Assembly: GCF_004766045.1 (NCBI RefSeq)
Contig: NZ_SPQQ01000003.1
Coordinates: 496,001 to 560,000 of the forward strand
Reading direction: 5' to 3'
DNA: 64,000 nucleotides
DNA from: Desulfosporosinus fructosivorans
GTDB taxonomy: Bacteria > Bacillota > Desulfitobacteriia > Desulfitobacteriales > Desulfitobacteriaceae
How positions within the stretch are numbered: position 1 is the stretch's first letter; every line of letters begins with the position of its first letter. Shown piece after piece: positions 16,364-24,615 of this stretch. The position numbers and the translations under genes are program-made. A model generated the notes under the pieces. That model did not search any database. It saw only the letters and a list, made by a program, of their open reading frames with translations, and had not been told where the DNA came from.

Positions 16364-17191
16364 TTATTTAAGATTATCTAGCTTGGTTAAATATTCTAAG
16401 CTTTCCTTTAAAGCCCTCTGCCACATATCTGCATGATGGTGCAATTCGACACTAACATAATGGCTGTAGCTGGATTTTTTAAGAATTTCAATCACTTTTT
16501 CGAAATTTATATCTCCTTCACCAGGTATCTCATGGTGATGTATTCCTTGCTTAATATCTTCGATATGAATATGTCTAGAATAAGGTAACGCCTTTTCAAT
16601 AGCAGAATAACAGTTTTCTTCACTACAGAATACATGCCCTATATCAAGATTTAATCTAAAACGAGGATGGTTGATTTTTTGAATTAAATTAATGGCGTCA
16701 TAAGAGGTTCCAATAAAGAACCCTGGTTCGGGCTCCATCACAAGGACTAGCTCACTGCTTTCACGCAATAATTCCTCCAGATTTGTATAAAGGTACTCGA
16801 ATGCCTGTTCCTCATCTATATCTTCTTTGAGTTTTCCACTATTAATGTTCAAAACTGGGGATCCAAGATAAGTGGCAACTTCCATTGACCGTTTTATCAG
16901 GTCTAGCCTTTTTGTCCTGCCTTCTCTTTCAGGATTGATTAGGGAAGGTTCATATGGTTCATTGCTTAACAATCTGTCTCCCCCTGCAGCAACACAAACA
17001 ATAGCGATGTCATTTTCTGAACAACAGTTTTTCACTTCTGATAGCCTACTTCGGCTACTTTGTAAGGGGTGAAGATGATTATCATTCAAAGTTAGCTCAA
17101 CGCCAGCATAGCCATAGGACTTAATGTTTTTTAAAGCTACGATTACATCCATATTTCTAAGAGTCGTTGAGTTAAAGCTATATTTGAACAT
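16364..17191 (-). CDS. TIM-barrel sugar-phosphate isomerase/epimerase-like protein, possible inosose dehydratase
   Basis: A 275-residue protein of the xylose-isomerase-like TIM barrel superfamily, which includes IolE (2-keto-myo-inositol dehydratase), 3-dehydroshikimate dehydratase and ketose 3-epimerases. Candidate metal ligands are Glu153 (MEPEPG), Asp183 (LDIGH), a His in HIHIED (about 207-209) and Glu249 (VELHHH). The segment IPGEGDINF at about 222-230 is typical of the family. Placed between a DOI-synthase-like cyclase and a dehydrogenase, it is best read as a dehydratase or isomerase of an inosose-type ring. The specific reaction is inference. An AGGAG site lies about ten bases before the ATG. 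Confidence 0.75.
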   Translation of the reverse strand: MFKYSFNSTTLRNMDVIVALKNIKSYGYAGVELTLNDNHLHPLQSSRSRLSEVKNCCSENDIAIVCVAAGGDRLLSNEPYEPSLINPEREGRTKRLDLIKRSMEVATYLGSPVLNINSGKLKEDIDEEQAFEYLYTNLEELLRESSELVLVMEPEPGFFIGTSYDAINLIQKINHPRFRLNLDIGHVFCSEENCYSAIEKALPYSRHIHIEDIKQGIHHHEIPGEGDINFEKVIEILKKSSYSHYVSVELHHHADMWQRALKESLEYLTKLDNLK

Positions 17192-17325
17192 ATTGTATCA
17201 ACTCCTATATTTTTATTCATGATCTGTAAAACGTTATCCAAGGTAGGAGTACATAGGCTGAATTTCTTGGCAAGTATTCTCTACCCTGTCGCAAGGTTCA
17301 AATAAACACCATCACAATATGCAGC

Positions 17326-18477
17326 TTAAACTGCTTCGGCGACGTTACTGTTAATTGTTTTCTTCTTATAATCAGTTAATACTTTTCTTACTACTTCGGG
17401 ATCAACAGAAATTTGGAAATTACCATCCGGATTTAGACACTCTCCGATTTCGTTTAATAATACATACTGGATTCCACGTGCAGTTTTCTTATTGTCTGCC
17501 AAACCTGCTTGCATAATATTTTCTACCGAAATGTAATCAGGAATAGAGACATCTAACCCTAATTTCTCGCTTACTAGATAGTAATGCCTATCTAGTAGGC
17601 TCTTTGGAATATATCCTAAATGATGTGAAAGCTCTGCAGCGATGCACATGCCTTTGGCCACCGCGAGACCATGGGTTATGCCTCCTTTAGTGAAAAATTC
17701 CATTGCGTGGCCAAAGGTATGGCCATACTCTAATGTCATACAATAGCCTTTCTCTGAGGGATCTCTTTCTAAAATTTTTAGTTTTGACTGAATAATCTTA
17801 AGTGCAAGCTCATTCAATTTTTCTTCACTGTAATTTTCAATATCTTCTTCAAGTTTAGTTTCAAAATACTCTAGCAAACGCTTATTCGAAATAAATCCAT
17901 TTTTTATCCCTTCGACAATAGCTGACTTTTTACCAGCTATACTCTCTGTTTTCAAGTATTGAGTATCGCCGAAGATAAAAATTGGCGCATAATACATGCC
18001 AAATTGGTTTTTGCCATATTTTCCGTTAATGGCCTGCTTATTACTAAGGGTACTATCAGTTATCCCCATCAAAGTTGTAGGTATTTCTATATATCGTATT
18101 CCTCTGAAAATTAATCCAGCCGCCAAACCAACAATATTGGTTAGACATCCCCCTCCGAACCCTAAAATAATAGATCCTTTGGAAATGTTCTTTTCTATTA
18201 AAGTTTCACAAAGGTACTCCAAATTCCGAAAGTTTTTGTGATCTTCTCCATCTGTTAGAATAACTACTTCATGCGTGATGGCATTTAGGTTAAACATATC
18301 CAAAATATCTTTTCCATATAGTTTTAACAACAGCTCATTAGTTACGAAATATACTTTGTCGTAGTCGTATCGATTTATAAGGCTCCCTAATTCGTGTGTT
18401 ATTCTGTTTCCAAAATAAAATGTAGGGTCTGGAATCAAGTGGGTCTTAAAGTCAATCATTTTAATTTCTTTTGTCAT
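17326..18477 (-). CDS. Sugar-phosphate cyclase resembling 2-deoxy-scyllo-inosose synthase
   Basis: A 383-residue member of the dehydroquinate-synthase superfamily. The ATG at 18477 is chosen because AAGGAG lies nine bases upstream. The glycine-rich NAD loop has GGGCLTNIVG, with Asn where AroB has Asp. The substrate region reads TDSTLSNKQAIN. From memory of family members this matches DOI synthases (SDSVLSIKQAVN in BtrC) and not AroB (VDSSVGGKTGIN) or the valiolone synthases (KTGVN). The metal-binding segment LEYGHTFGHA and the GGITHG loop are present. The predicted reaction is glucose 6-phosphate to 2-deoxy-scyllo-inosose, in the cytoplasm. It leads the operon with the TIM-barrel and dehydrogenase genes. 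Confidence 0.8.
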   Translation of the reverse strand: MTKEIKMIDFKTHLIPDPTFYFGNRITHELGSLINRYDYDKVYFVTNELLLKLYGKDILDMFNLNAITHEVVILTDGEDHKNFRNLEYLCETLIEKNISKGSIILGFGGGCLTNIVGLAAGLIFRGIRYIEIPTTLMGITDSTLSNKQAINGKYGKNQFGMYYAPIFIFGDTQYLKTESIAGKKSAIVEGIKNGFISNKRLLEYFETKLEEDIENYSEEKLNELALKIIQSKLKILERDPSEKGYCMTLEYGHTFGHAMEFFTKGGITHGLAVAKGMCIAAELSHHLGYIPKSLLDRHYYLVSEKLGLDVSIPDYISVENIMQAGLADNKKTARGIQYVLLNEIGECLNPDGNFQISVDPEVVRKVLTDYKKKTINSNVAEAV

Positions 18478-18725
18478 TTGATACATCTCCTTATTAAATA
18501 TAATCTGTTCAATTTTTTCTGGATAATCATATTGGAAATTATTCTAACTAAGATCTGGTCCTGATCCACCTCCCATAATTAATATAGAAATTGATTTAAC
18601 ATAAGCAAAACTAATATAAGTATAAGTAGCAGTTAAGATTAGTGTAATATATGCTGAATAATAACGCAATAGATATTTTGTAGTTAGTGAGATTTTTTTT
18701 AAAGAATGTTTAACTGTTAGAGAAG

Positions 18726-18812
18726 GCTATTGAATTTTCTGTGAAATTATATTACACTATAAAAAGAATAACTTATTAAATTATTAGATTTACTTATACG
18801 GGGGTGAGATAT
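18726..18812 (+). promoter_or_regulatory. Promoter and leader of the transhydroxylase operon, copy 2 of the shared module
   Basis: Here -35 TTGAAT (18730-18735), a 17-bp spacer and -10 TACACT (18753-18758) match copy 1 at 138-166. The 18-base block GCTATTGAATTTTCTGTG is identical. The operator half-site TTTCTGTG is kept while its partner arm is degraded to AGAGAA. The leader similarity continues through ACTTAT...TTAGA-TTACTTATAC to GGGGGTGAGAT. The region between this promoter and the divergent cyclase gene also has to hold the cyclase promoter, which I could not identify. Confidence 0.7.
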
Positions 18813-18898
18813 AAGCAACATCGAAATTCATTATGGTAGTGGTTCGTTATGATAAAAATGATTATCACCATAGATTAAAAATAGAGAGGAGAATGGCA

Positions 18899-21481
18899 AT
18901 GGGAGAAACAAAACGATATACGAATAGTACAACAGGCGGCCCGGTATTCGTTGATGTAAAAGACGACAAGATCGTACGGATGTATCCCATGGAATTGACG
19001 GATGAAGATGCACCGAATTGGGAAATCGAAGCGCGAGGCAGAACGTTCACTCCATCGCGCAAAACGACCATTACCCCCGTTACCGCAGCCTGGAAGTCAC
19101 AGATTTACTCGCCCAAACGCGTTCTATATCCAATGAAACGAGTGGATTTTGATGTCAATGGAGAAAGAAATTGTGAAAATCGTGGTTCTTCGGAGTATGA
19201 AAGAATTAGCTGGGAAGAAGCATTAAATATCGTATCGAGTGAAATTATCCGCGTTAAGCGGGATTTTGGACCCGGTGCTATTATGAGTACTGCGAGCTCT
19301 CATCACCTATGGGGGAATATTGGCTACCGGTTCAGTACTCTGTTTAGATTTATGAACTTAGTCGGTTTCACCTATGCTGACCACAATCCGGATAGCTGGG
19401 AAGGCTGGCACTGGGGTGGGATGCATAACTGGGGGTTCAGTTGGCGTCTTGGCAACCCAGAACAATATGATCTATTGGAAGATGGCCTGCAGAATACTGA
19501 TATGATCGTTTTTTGGTCAGCTGACCCAGAAACCAATAACGGGATTTATGCTGCCTTTGAGAGCACTCCTCGCCGTTTTTGGCTGAAGGAACTGGGCGTG
19601 AAAATGGTGTTCATTGATCCATACCACAACCACAGTGCCGCATTGTTTGGAGATAAATGGTTGGCACCTCGCTCAGGAACAGACGCTGCTTTAGCAGCGG
19701 GTATCGCTTATATCTGGATTACTGAAGGAACGTATGATAAAGAGTACGTAGCAACACGAACGCATGGTTTTGAACGGTGGACAGAATACATCCTAGGTAA
19801 AGAAGACGGAATACCTAAAGATGCCAAATGGGCGGAAAATGAAACAGGAATTCCAGAGCGAGAAATCAAGGCCTTAGCTCGCGAATGGGCATCCAAGAAG
19901 ACCATGCTGGGTGCCGGCGGTCTTGGCGGTTGGGGCGGCGCATGCCGTGCGACAACCGGTAACGAATGGGCGCGTATGATGATTTGTCTGATTGCTATGC
20001 AAGGTATGGGGAAACCCGGTATCAACGTATGGTCAACGACTCAAGGCGCACCTGTTGACGAAAGTTTCTTTTTCCCAGGCTATGCTGAGGGAGGAATCTC
20101 AGGCGATGTGGATAATGCCGCATCCGGATACGAGTTTGCCTACCGAATGTTCGCCAATGACCGTCCTACCCGAAATCCCATCAATTCTCCACAAGGTCAG
20201 CACATACCTCGTTTGAGGATTCCAGAAGCCATTCTGGAAGGTAAGCTGGAGTGGAGGGGAAAAGGTTTCTGTGGCGCGAATGTCGAGGCACAATTCCAGA
20301 AATATGAATATCCGGCTCCAGGCTATTCGAAAATTCAAATGTATTATCGTTATGGCGGTTCCTTCATCGGAACAATGACCGAAACAAAACGTTATGTCAA
20401 AATGTATCGGACGGACAAACTGCCCTTCGTGGTCAACCAATCCGTTTGGTTTGAAGGAGAAGCGCGCTTTGCAGATATCATCCTGCCAGCTTGCACAAAC
20501 TTTGAACGCTGGGATATCAGTGAATTTGCCAACTGCTCCGGATATATTCCGCACACTTACAGCCAATGTAACCACCGTGTCATCAGCTTGCAGATGAAAT
20601 GCATCGAGCCGCTGGGCGAGTCCAAGTCCGACTACCAGATTTTTGCCGATTTGGCCTACAAACTGGGCATTGGAGATATCTTTACCGATGGTGGTAAAAC
20701 AGAGATGGACTGGATTAAACAATATTTCTATGCTACCGACCTGCCGAAGGGAATAACGTGGGAAAAATTCCTGGAAAAGGGCTATTATGTGGTACCCAAC
20801 AAGCCGAAAGGCTCCAAATCTACGCCAGCCATGAGATGGTATGCCGAAGATCGAGAAATTGACACTCCAGATTGGGGTCCAATGCCTTCGCAGCAGGTAG
20901 CACGCAAAGGAGTTCAGACGGGTTCGGGTAAGATCGAATTTGTCAGTACCAGCTTGGAGAGATTCGATCCAAATGATATGGAAAGACATCCCGTGACGCG
21001 ATATATTGAGTCTTGGGAAGGGCATCACTCCCCACATTATGCTCAATACCCGCTGCAGGTCATATCGCCGCATCCCAGATTTAGCTTCCATACGATGGGC
21101 GATAGTAAAGAAAGCCATTTAAATGAAATAAGAGACCATCGAGTCTTAGCAGCCGATGGACATCGTTACTGGATTTTCAGGATTAACACCAAGGATGCGG
21201 AAGCAAGAGGCATTAAACACCACGACTTGATCAAAGTATTCAATGACAGAGGGGTTGTTATAATGGCTGCTCAAGTGACTGAGCGGGTCCCTCCCGGCAC
21301 GGCGCATTCCTATGAATCTTGTGCGGACTATCTGCCGCTTGGAGAACCCGGCAATTCACCGGAGAGAGCTGGTTGCATCAATAACTTGAACTCAAAACGG
21401 TTTATGGGCAAAAATTCATATGGAATGGCCTCCAATTCACTCCTTGTACAAGTGGAAAAGTGGGAGGGGATGGAATCATGA
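18899..21481 (+). CDS. athL: Pyrogallol:phloroglucinol transhydroxylase, large molybdopterin subunit
   Basis: An 860-residue enzyme of the DMSO-reductase superfamily that converts pyrogallol to phloroglucinol using 1,2,3,5-tetrahydroxybenzene as co-substrate, without net redox change. The ATG at 18899 has GGAG seven bases upstream and gives the MGETKRYTNSTTGGPVFV start seen in the Pelobacter acidigallici enzyme. Aligned from memory to that protein with a nine-residue offset, His135, Asp165, the molybdenum ligand Ser166, Trp167, Trp345 and Tyr395 correspond to His144, Asp174, Ser175, Trp176, Trp354 and Tyr404; all are kept. There is no Tat signal and no N-terminal Fe-S motif, as expected for this cytoplasmic enzyme. 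It overlaps the small-subunit gene by ATGA. Confidence 0.95.
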   Translation: MGETKRYTNSTTGGPVFVDVKDDKIVRMYPMELTDEDAPNWEIEARGRTFTPSRKTTITPVTAAWKSQIYSPKRVLYPMKRVDFDVNGERNCENRGSSEYERISWEEALNIVSSEIIRVKRDFGPGAIMSTASSHHLWGNIGYRFSTLFRFMNLVGFTYADHNPDSWEGWHWGGMHNWGFSWRLGNPEQYDLLEDGLQNTDMIVFWSADPETNNGIYAAFESTPRRFWLKELGVKMVFIDPYHNHSAALFGDKWLAPRSGTDAALAAGIAYIWITEGTYDKEYVATRTHGFERWTEYILGKEDGIPKDAKWAENETGIPEREIKALAREWASKKTMLGAGGLGGWGGACRATTGNEWARMMICLIAMQGMGKPGINVWSTTQGAPVDESFFFPGYAEGGISGDVDNAASGYEFAYRMFANDRPTRNPINSPQGQHIPRLRIPEAILEGKLEWRGKGFCGANVEAQFQKYEYPAPGYSKIQMYYRYGGSFIGTMTETKRYVKMYRTDKLPFVVNQSVWFEGEARFADIILPACTNFERWDISEFANCSGYIPHTYSQCNHRVISLQMKCIEPLGESKSDYQIFADLAYKLGIGDIFTDGGKTEMDWIKQYFYATDLPKGITWEKFLEKGYYVVPNKPKGSKSTPAMRWYAEDREIDTPDWGPMPSQQVARKGVQTGSGKIEFVSTSLERFDPNDMERHPVTRYIESWEGHHSPHYAQYPLQVISPHPRFSFHTMGDSKESHLNEIRDHRVLAADGHRYWIFRINTKDAEARGIKHHDLIKVFNDRGVVIMAAQVTERVPPGTAHSYESCADYLPLGEPGNSPERAGCINNLNSKRFMGKNSYGMASNSLLVQVEKWEGMES

Positions 21482-22323
21482 AAAAAGTTAACATGATGAT
21501 TGATATTGCAAGATGCAGCGACTGTAACAATTGTTTCCTCAGTTGTAAAGACGAGCATTGGGACAATGACAATCTACCAATCGCGGTATCTCAGCCACGG
21601 TTTGGGCATCGTTGGATGGATATTTTAAATATTGAAAGAGGGCAGTATCCGCTCCAAGATGTGGCGTATTTACCCCTCCCATGTATGCACTGCGATAATG
21701 CTCCCTGTATTAAGGCAGCGACGAATGGAGCAGTTTATAAAAGGGAAGACGGTATTGTAATCATCGATCCAGTCAAAGCAAAGGGGCAAAAGCAACTTGT
21801 AGAAGCCTGTCCTTATAAGGTGATTTACTGGAATGAAGAAAGCCAATTGCCGCAAAAATGTACAATGTGTGCTCATCTGCTGGATGATGGGACATGGAAA
21901 GAGCCAAGGTGTACGTTCGCGTGTCCGACAGGAACGCTGAACTTCCTATATCTTGAGGACGACGAGATGGCAGAAAAGATTAAGGCTGAAAATCTAGAAG
22001 TCTACCATCCGGAATATGGCACTAAGCCGCGCGTCTATTACAAGAATTTGTATCGATTTACAAAATGCCATGTCACGGGCAGTGTCGAGTTGCATGACAA
22101 AAAAGACTGCGCGGACGGCGCAATAGTTACTCTAACTAATGTCGGGACCCAACAGAATATCGTCACGGAAACGAATAACTATGGCGACTTTAAAGTAGAT
22201 AAGTTGGAACCTAACAGTGGAGAGTATACGTTGATGGTTGAGTATCCAGGTTACGGTTCTAAAACAATCAAGGTTGATTTAATCACAAGTATCAATGTAG
22301 GGTCGGTTTACCTAACAAGGTAA
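21478..22323 (+). CDS. athS: Transhydroxylase small iron-sulfur subunit
   Basis: A 281-residue electron-transfer subunit with twelve conserved cysteines for three [4Fe-4S] clusters: CSDCNNCFLSC near the N-terminus, CMHCDNAPC in the middle, EACPYK, and CTMCAHLL with RCTFACPTG. From about residue 195 to the end, a beta-rich domain resembles the transthyretin/carboxypeptidase-regulatory fold; this extra domain is characteristic of the transhydroxylase beta subunit. The start at 21478 overlaps the large-subunit stop and has GGGAGGGG upstream. The in-frame start six codons earlier is rejected. Confidence 0.94.
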   Translation: MKKVNMMIDIARCSDCNNCFLSCKDEHWDNDNLPIAVSQPRFGHRWMDILNIERGQYPLQDVAYLPLPCMHCDNAPCIKAATNGAVYKREDGIVIIDPVKAKGQKQLVEACPYKVIYWNEESQLPQKCTMCAHLLDDGTWKEPRCTFACPTGTLNFLYLEDDEMAEKIKAENLEVYHPEYGTKPRVYYKNLYRFTKCHVTGSVELHDKKDCADGAIVTLTNVGTQQNIVTETNNYGDFKVDKLEPNSGEYTLMVEYPGYGSKTIKVDLITSINVGSVYLTR

Positions 22324-22346
22324 CTTCCTTAAGAAAAGAATTCGTA

Positions 22347-22382
22347 AACGGTCTGCCATGGGTTTACTTGTGGTAGACCGTT
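22347..22382 (+). terminator. Hairpin after the transhydroxylase genes
   Basis: AACGGTCTGCCA (22347-22358) pairs with TGGTAGACCGTT (22371-22382), with a single G-T wobble and a 12-nt loop. The following sequence is CAATCTAGATATT, a weak T-tract, so termination may be partial and the next small gene may be read through. Confidence 0.5.
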
Positions 22383-22481
22383 CAATCTAGATATTATAAG
22401 TATAAACGAATTAATGGCCGAGAAACGGTCTCATTAGGTTGTTGGGAAGAATACAGGTTATCAAAATTTAGGGGGTTTAAA

Positions 22482-22793
22482 ATGAGAGAAGAATCTAATC
22501 AGAATCAGGAAAATAAACTAAATTCTACACTAGAGACAATGAGCAGGGAAGAAATAGTACAGATTTTAACGGAATTGATGAAACACTCAGAGGAAATAGA
22601 AAACGGGTCGAAATTATTAGCGACGCATTTAAAGGTGCTTTGTTATAAAAACGGAGGAAGCCTAACTTATACAAAAGATGAATTTGATGCAGCAGCTAAG
22701 GATAATCGTGTTTTTAGTGTAAATTATGAGGCGGATAACGTTCAAGAAATATGTTTACTACGACTGCAACCTAGACAGAAAATTGATGATTAG
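22482..22793 (+). CDS. Small hypothetical protein downstream of the transhydroxylase (103 aa)
   Basis: I do not recognise this protein. It has 103 residues, a good AGGGGG site, and a strong terminator 20 bp after its stop. The N-terminal 60 residues are charged and probably helical (SREEIVQILTELMKHSEEIE). The remainder looks like a small alpha/beta segment and contains one Cys in LKVLCYKNGG and one in QEICLLRL. Same-strand position about 160 bp behind the transhydroxylase, beyond only a weak hairpin, suggests an accessory or maturation role or a regulator of the pathway, but nothing in it proves a function. Confidence 0.65.
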   Translation: MREESNQNQENKLNSTLETMSREEIVQILTELMKHSEEIENGSKLLATHLKVLCYKNGGSLTYTKDEFDAAAKDNRVFSVNYEADNVQEICLLRLQPRQKIDD

Positions 22794-22812
22794 CTAGTTC
22801 GTAACTAATAAT

Positions 22813-22852
22813 AAAAACGCTCCTTTAATGACATTAAAGGAGCGTTTTTTCT
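22813..22852 (+). terminator. Strong intrinsic terminator closing the transhydroxylase region
   Basis: AAAAACGCTCCTTTAATG (22813-22830) pairs with CATTAAAGGAGCGTTTTT (22832-22849), around a single-base loop that would open further in practice. A T-run ends the element. It stands 20 bp behind the 103-residue gene. Confidence 0.9.
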
Positions 22853-23162
22853 TGTACTAGTCAGAAAGTAAAACATACAGTTACATACTTTCTGGAAGGT
22901 CCCTTCTCGCCATCCTTGGCTACAGGGACACTCGGCCATCCATGGCCAGCGCATCAGTGCAATTAAGGCGACCGCCGGCTACTGAAGGCTTGGCGCTAGC
23001 CAAGTTTTCTTTATCTGATTTGTAGTTTCGTGTACATATGACTGTCATATGGATAAATAGACTCCATGACAATCTCCAGAAAGGATAAATGAAGGAGTTA
23101 GGGGTGGAAACTGGTGCATTCTGCAGTAATTCGAAAATTCTCTTGATCATGTTGAGACTCTC
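22853..23162. other. Intergenic region with hairpins
   Basis: I see no gene I would support in this stretch. It holds an inverted repeat CAGAAAGTA (22862-22870) / TACTTTCTG (22886-22894) and a locally G+C-rich patch around 22900-23010. Within that patch is a perfect hairpin CTTGGC-GCTA-GCCAAG (22989-23004) followed by TTTTCTTT, which would work as a terminator on the plus strand. The LysR gene ends just after, on the other strand. Confidence 0.45.
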
Positions 23163-24068
23163 TCAATTATCTAAAAATGTCTTATGTGGATAACTCGCTA
23201 AATGCTCAACAAATAAAGGTATTGATGTGTTGACATTGTTGCGATTCCAAGCAACCATGACATCGAAATACCTATTAGGATAGCTAAGTTCGATAACACG
23301 AAGTTCTGGACCGGCAACTTCGCGGACAGGTCCTGGAATAATCATGATTCCTATACCTGCTTCAACCATAAACAATAAGGCGGATAAGTCTCGACTCTGA
23401 TTAACTATGTTTGGTATAAATCCATACTCTGCGCATATTGTATAGGTTAAATCATTCAAGAGGTAGTCAGCTTTTCGAGTAAACATTACAAAGGGTTCCT
23501 TGGCTAGTGTCGAAACATCGATGGTTTTTTGTGAGGCAAAAGGATGACTGTGATGCACGACCACGCATAGGACGTCACTCCTTAGGCTTTTTCCTACAAG
23601 GTCAGGAAAATCCTTGAGACGATGTGACAAAGTGAATCCGACATCTAGCTCTTCCTTCATCAGCGCCTCATTTATTTCAGCCCAGTTGTATTGATGTAAA
23701 CTTCCGTAAATGTCAGGGTATAAGTTTCGGAAGTCTCTCATTGCCTGGGGTAAAAAAACTTTTTCAATCCCACCTAAAAAACCAATGCTGAGATATCCAG
23801 TTGTCCCATTGGCTGCTAGTTGAACTTTTTTGAGGACTTTTTCAGAAGAAGATATTAGAATAGAAGCCTCCTCAAACAATACTTTTCCAGCCCACGTTAA
23901 TTGTAACGGACGTTTATTCCTTACAATCAATTGTGTTCCTAAATTTTTTTCTAGTTCAGAGATTTGTTGGCTTATTGCGGATTGTGAAACGCCCGTTTGG
24001 GATGCTGCTTCCGTGAAGCTCAGTGATTCAGCGACACAAACATAATACTTTAAAGTTTGGATATCCAT
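23163..24068 (-). CDS. LysR-family transcriptional regulator
   Basis: A 301-residue LysR regulator, standard length. Residues 1-60 form the winged helix-turn-helix (SFTEAASQTGVSQSAISQQI), and the rest is the periplasmic-binding-like effector domain. A GGAGG site precedes the ATG. It is transcribed toward the transhydroxylase genes. LysR proteins usually bind an aromatic or small-acid inducer, so it could control the gallate genes, but its own upstream region (24069-24300) does not face them and no T-N11-A operator stands out. Its target is unknown. Confidence 0.9.
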   Translation of the reverse strand: MDIQTLKYYVCVAESLSFTEAASQTGVSQSAISQQISELEKNLGTQLIVRNKRPLQLTWAGKVLFEEASILISSSEKVLKKVQLAANGTTGYLSIGFLGGIEKVFLPQAMRDFRNLYPDIYGSLHQYNWAEINEALMKEELDVGFTLSHRLKDFPDLVGKSLRSDVLCVVVHHSHPFASQKTIDVSTLAKEPFVMFTRKADYLLNDLTYTICAEYGFIPNIVNQSRDLSALLFMVEAGIGIMIIPGPVREVAGPELRVIELSYPNRYFDVMVAWNRNNVNTSIPLFVEHLASYPHKTFLDN

Positions 24069-24328
24069 TTTTCCTCCAGTATGATTTTTATCTTAATTAT
24101 ATCATAAATCTTACTATTAGAAAAACTTATGCATTATATTGGTTTGAGTTAAGTAGGCATTGGCAACTTTCCCTAAATAAGATCATCCATAACTTTGCGC
24201 TAATGAGAATTCCAGTATGTCTCCGATTTCGCGTTTCACTGTATCAGTTTCCAAATGCCCATTTTACTTCTCATTGAATTCGGAATTTTTGAGAGGCCTG
24301 CTTAACCTCAATCCAATTATTATTACAT
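24069..24328. other. Intergenic region upstream of the LysR gene
   Basis: This 260-bp stretch would carry the LysR promoter on the minus strand. I see no gene with a ribosome site on either strand and no clear autoregulatory palindrome. It ends at a bidirectional terminator. Confidence 0.4.
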
Positions 24329-24362
24329 AATTAGAGCCGTCCATAAGGGCGGCTCTAATTAA
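24329..24362 (-). terminator. Bidirectional intrinsic terminator
   Basis: AATTAGAGCCGTCC pairs with GGGCGGCTCTAATT around ATAA, a very stable stem. It directly follows the stop of the small minus-strand peptide gene (stop at 24363-24365) and so ends that transcript. Confidence 0.8.
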
Positions 24363-24467
24363 CTATTTAATCATTTTTCTCCAAGCAACCATCATAGCGC
24401 CACCTATACCGACAACAGAGACAGTTAGCCAATGCCAATTTTGTTTCATAGTTTTCATCATTTTCAT
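24363..24467 (-). CDS. Small single-helix membrane peptide (34 aa)
   Basis: A 34-residue peptide with a textbook AAGGAGG site upstream. It begins with a Met- and Lys-rich segment (MKMMKTMKQNW), continues as one hydrophobic helix containing LTVSVVGIGGAMMVAW, and ends with basic RKMIK. A strong ribosome site and a dedicated terminator argue that it is a real gene. I do not recognise a family. Similar positively flanked single-helix peptides can be small membrane-protein regulators or toxins. Confidence 0.6.
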   Translation of the reverse strand: MKMMKTMKQNWHWLTVSVVGIGGAMMVAWRKMIK

Positions 24468-24615
24468 ATATAAACCTCCTTACTTGGTATTAACATTTCT
24501 TAGTTTTTGTTATTTGAATTAAAAGGATACAGTTTACAGTAAAATAGTTAACTTTATTATCGAGGGCGTAGAGAAATTCGTGTCTTTTCTTATTTCGCTT
24601 AAGGCGGTGATTGCA

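Noticed and set aside
17326..18477. Reading the cyclase as an ordinary AroB dehydroquinate synthase
   Set aside because: The discriminating segments (GGGCLTN instead of GGGxxGD, and LSNKQAIN instead of VGGKTGIN) fit DOI synthase better, and no other shikimate gene is nearby.
20099..21118. Long antisense frame (about 340 codons) opposite the transhydroxylase large-subunit gene
   Set aside because: It lies fully opposite a well-conserved gene, has no ribosome site, and its translation has no recognisable motif. It is a by-product of the codon pattern of the real gene.
22920..23150. 76-codon minus-strand frame between the transhydroxylase region and the LysR gene
   Set aside because: There is no ribosome site, the frame crosses the hairpin at 22989-23004, and the translated product has mixed, low-complexity character without a motif.
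24023..24277. 84-codon plus-strand frame upstream of and overlapping the LysR start
   Set aside because: It overlaps the LysR 5' end on the opposite strand, has no ribosome site and no recognisable motif.
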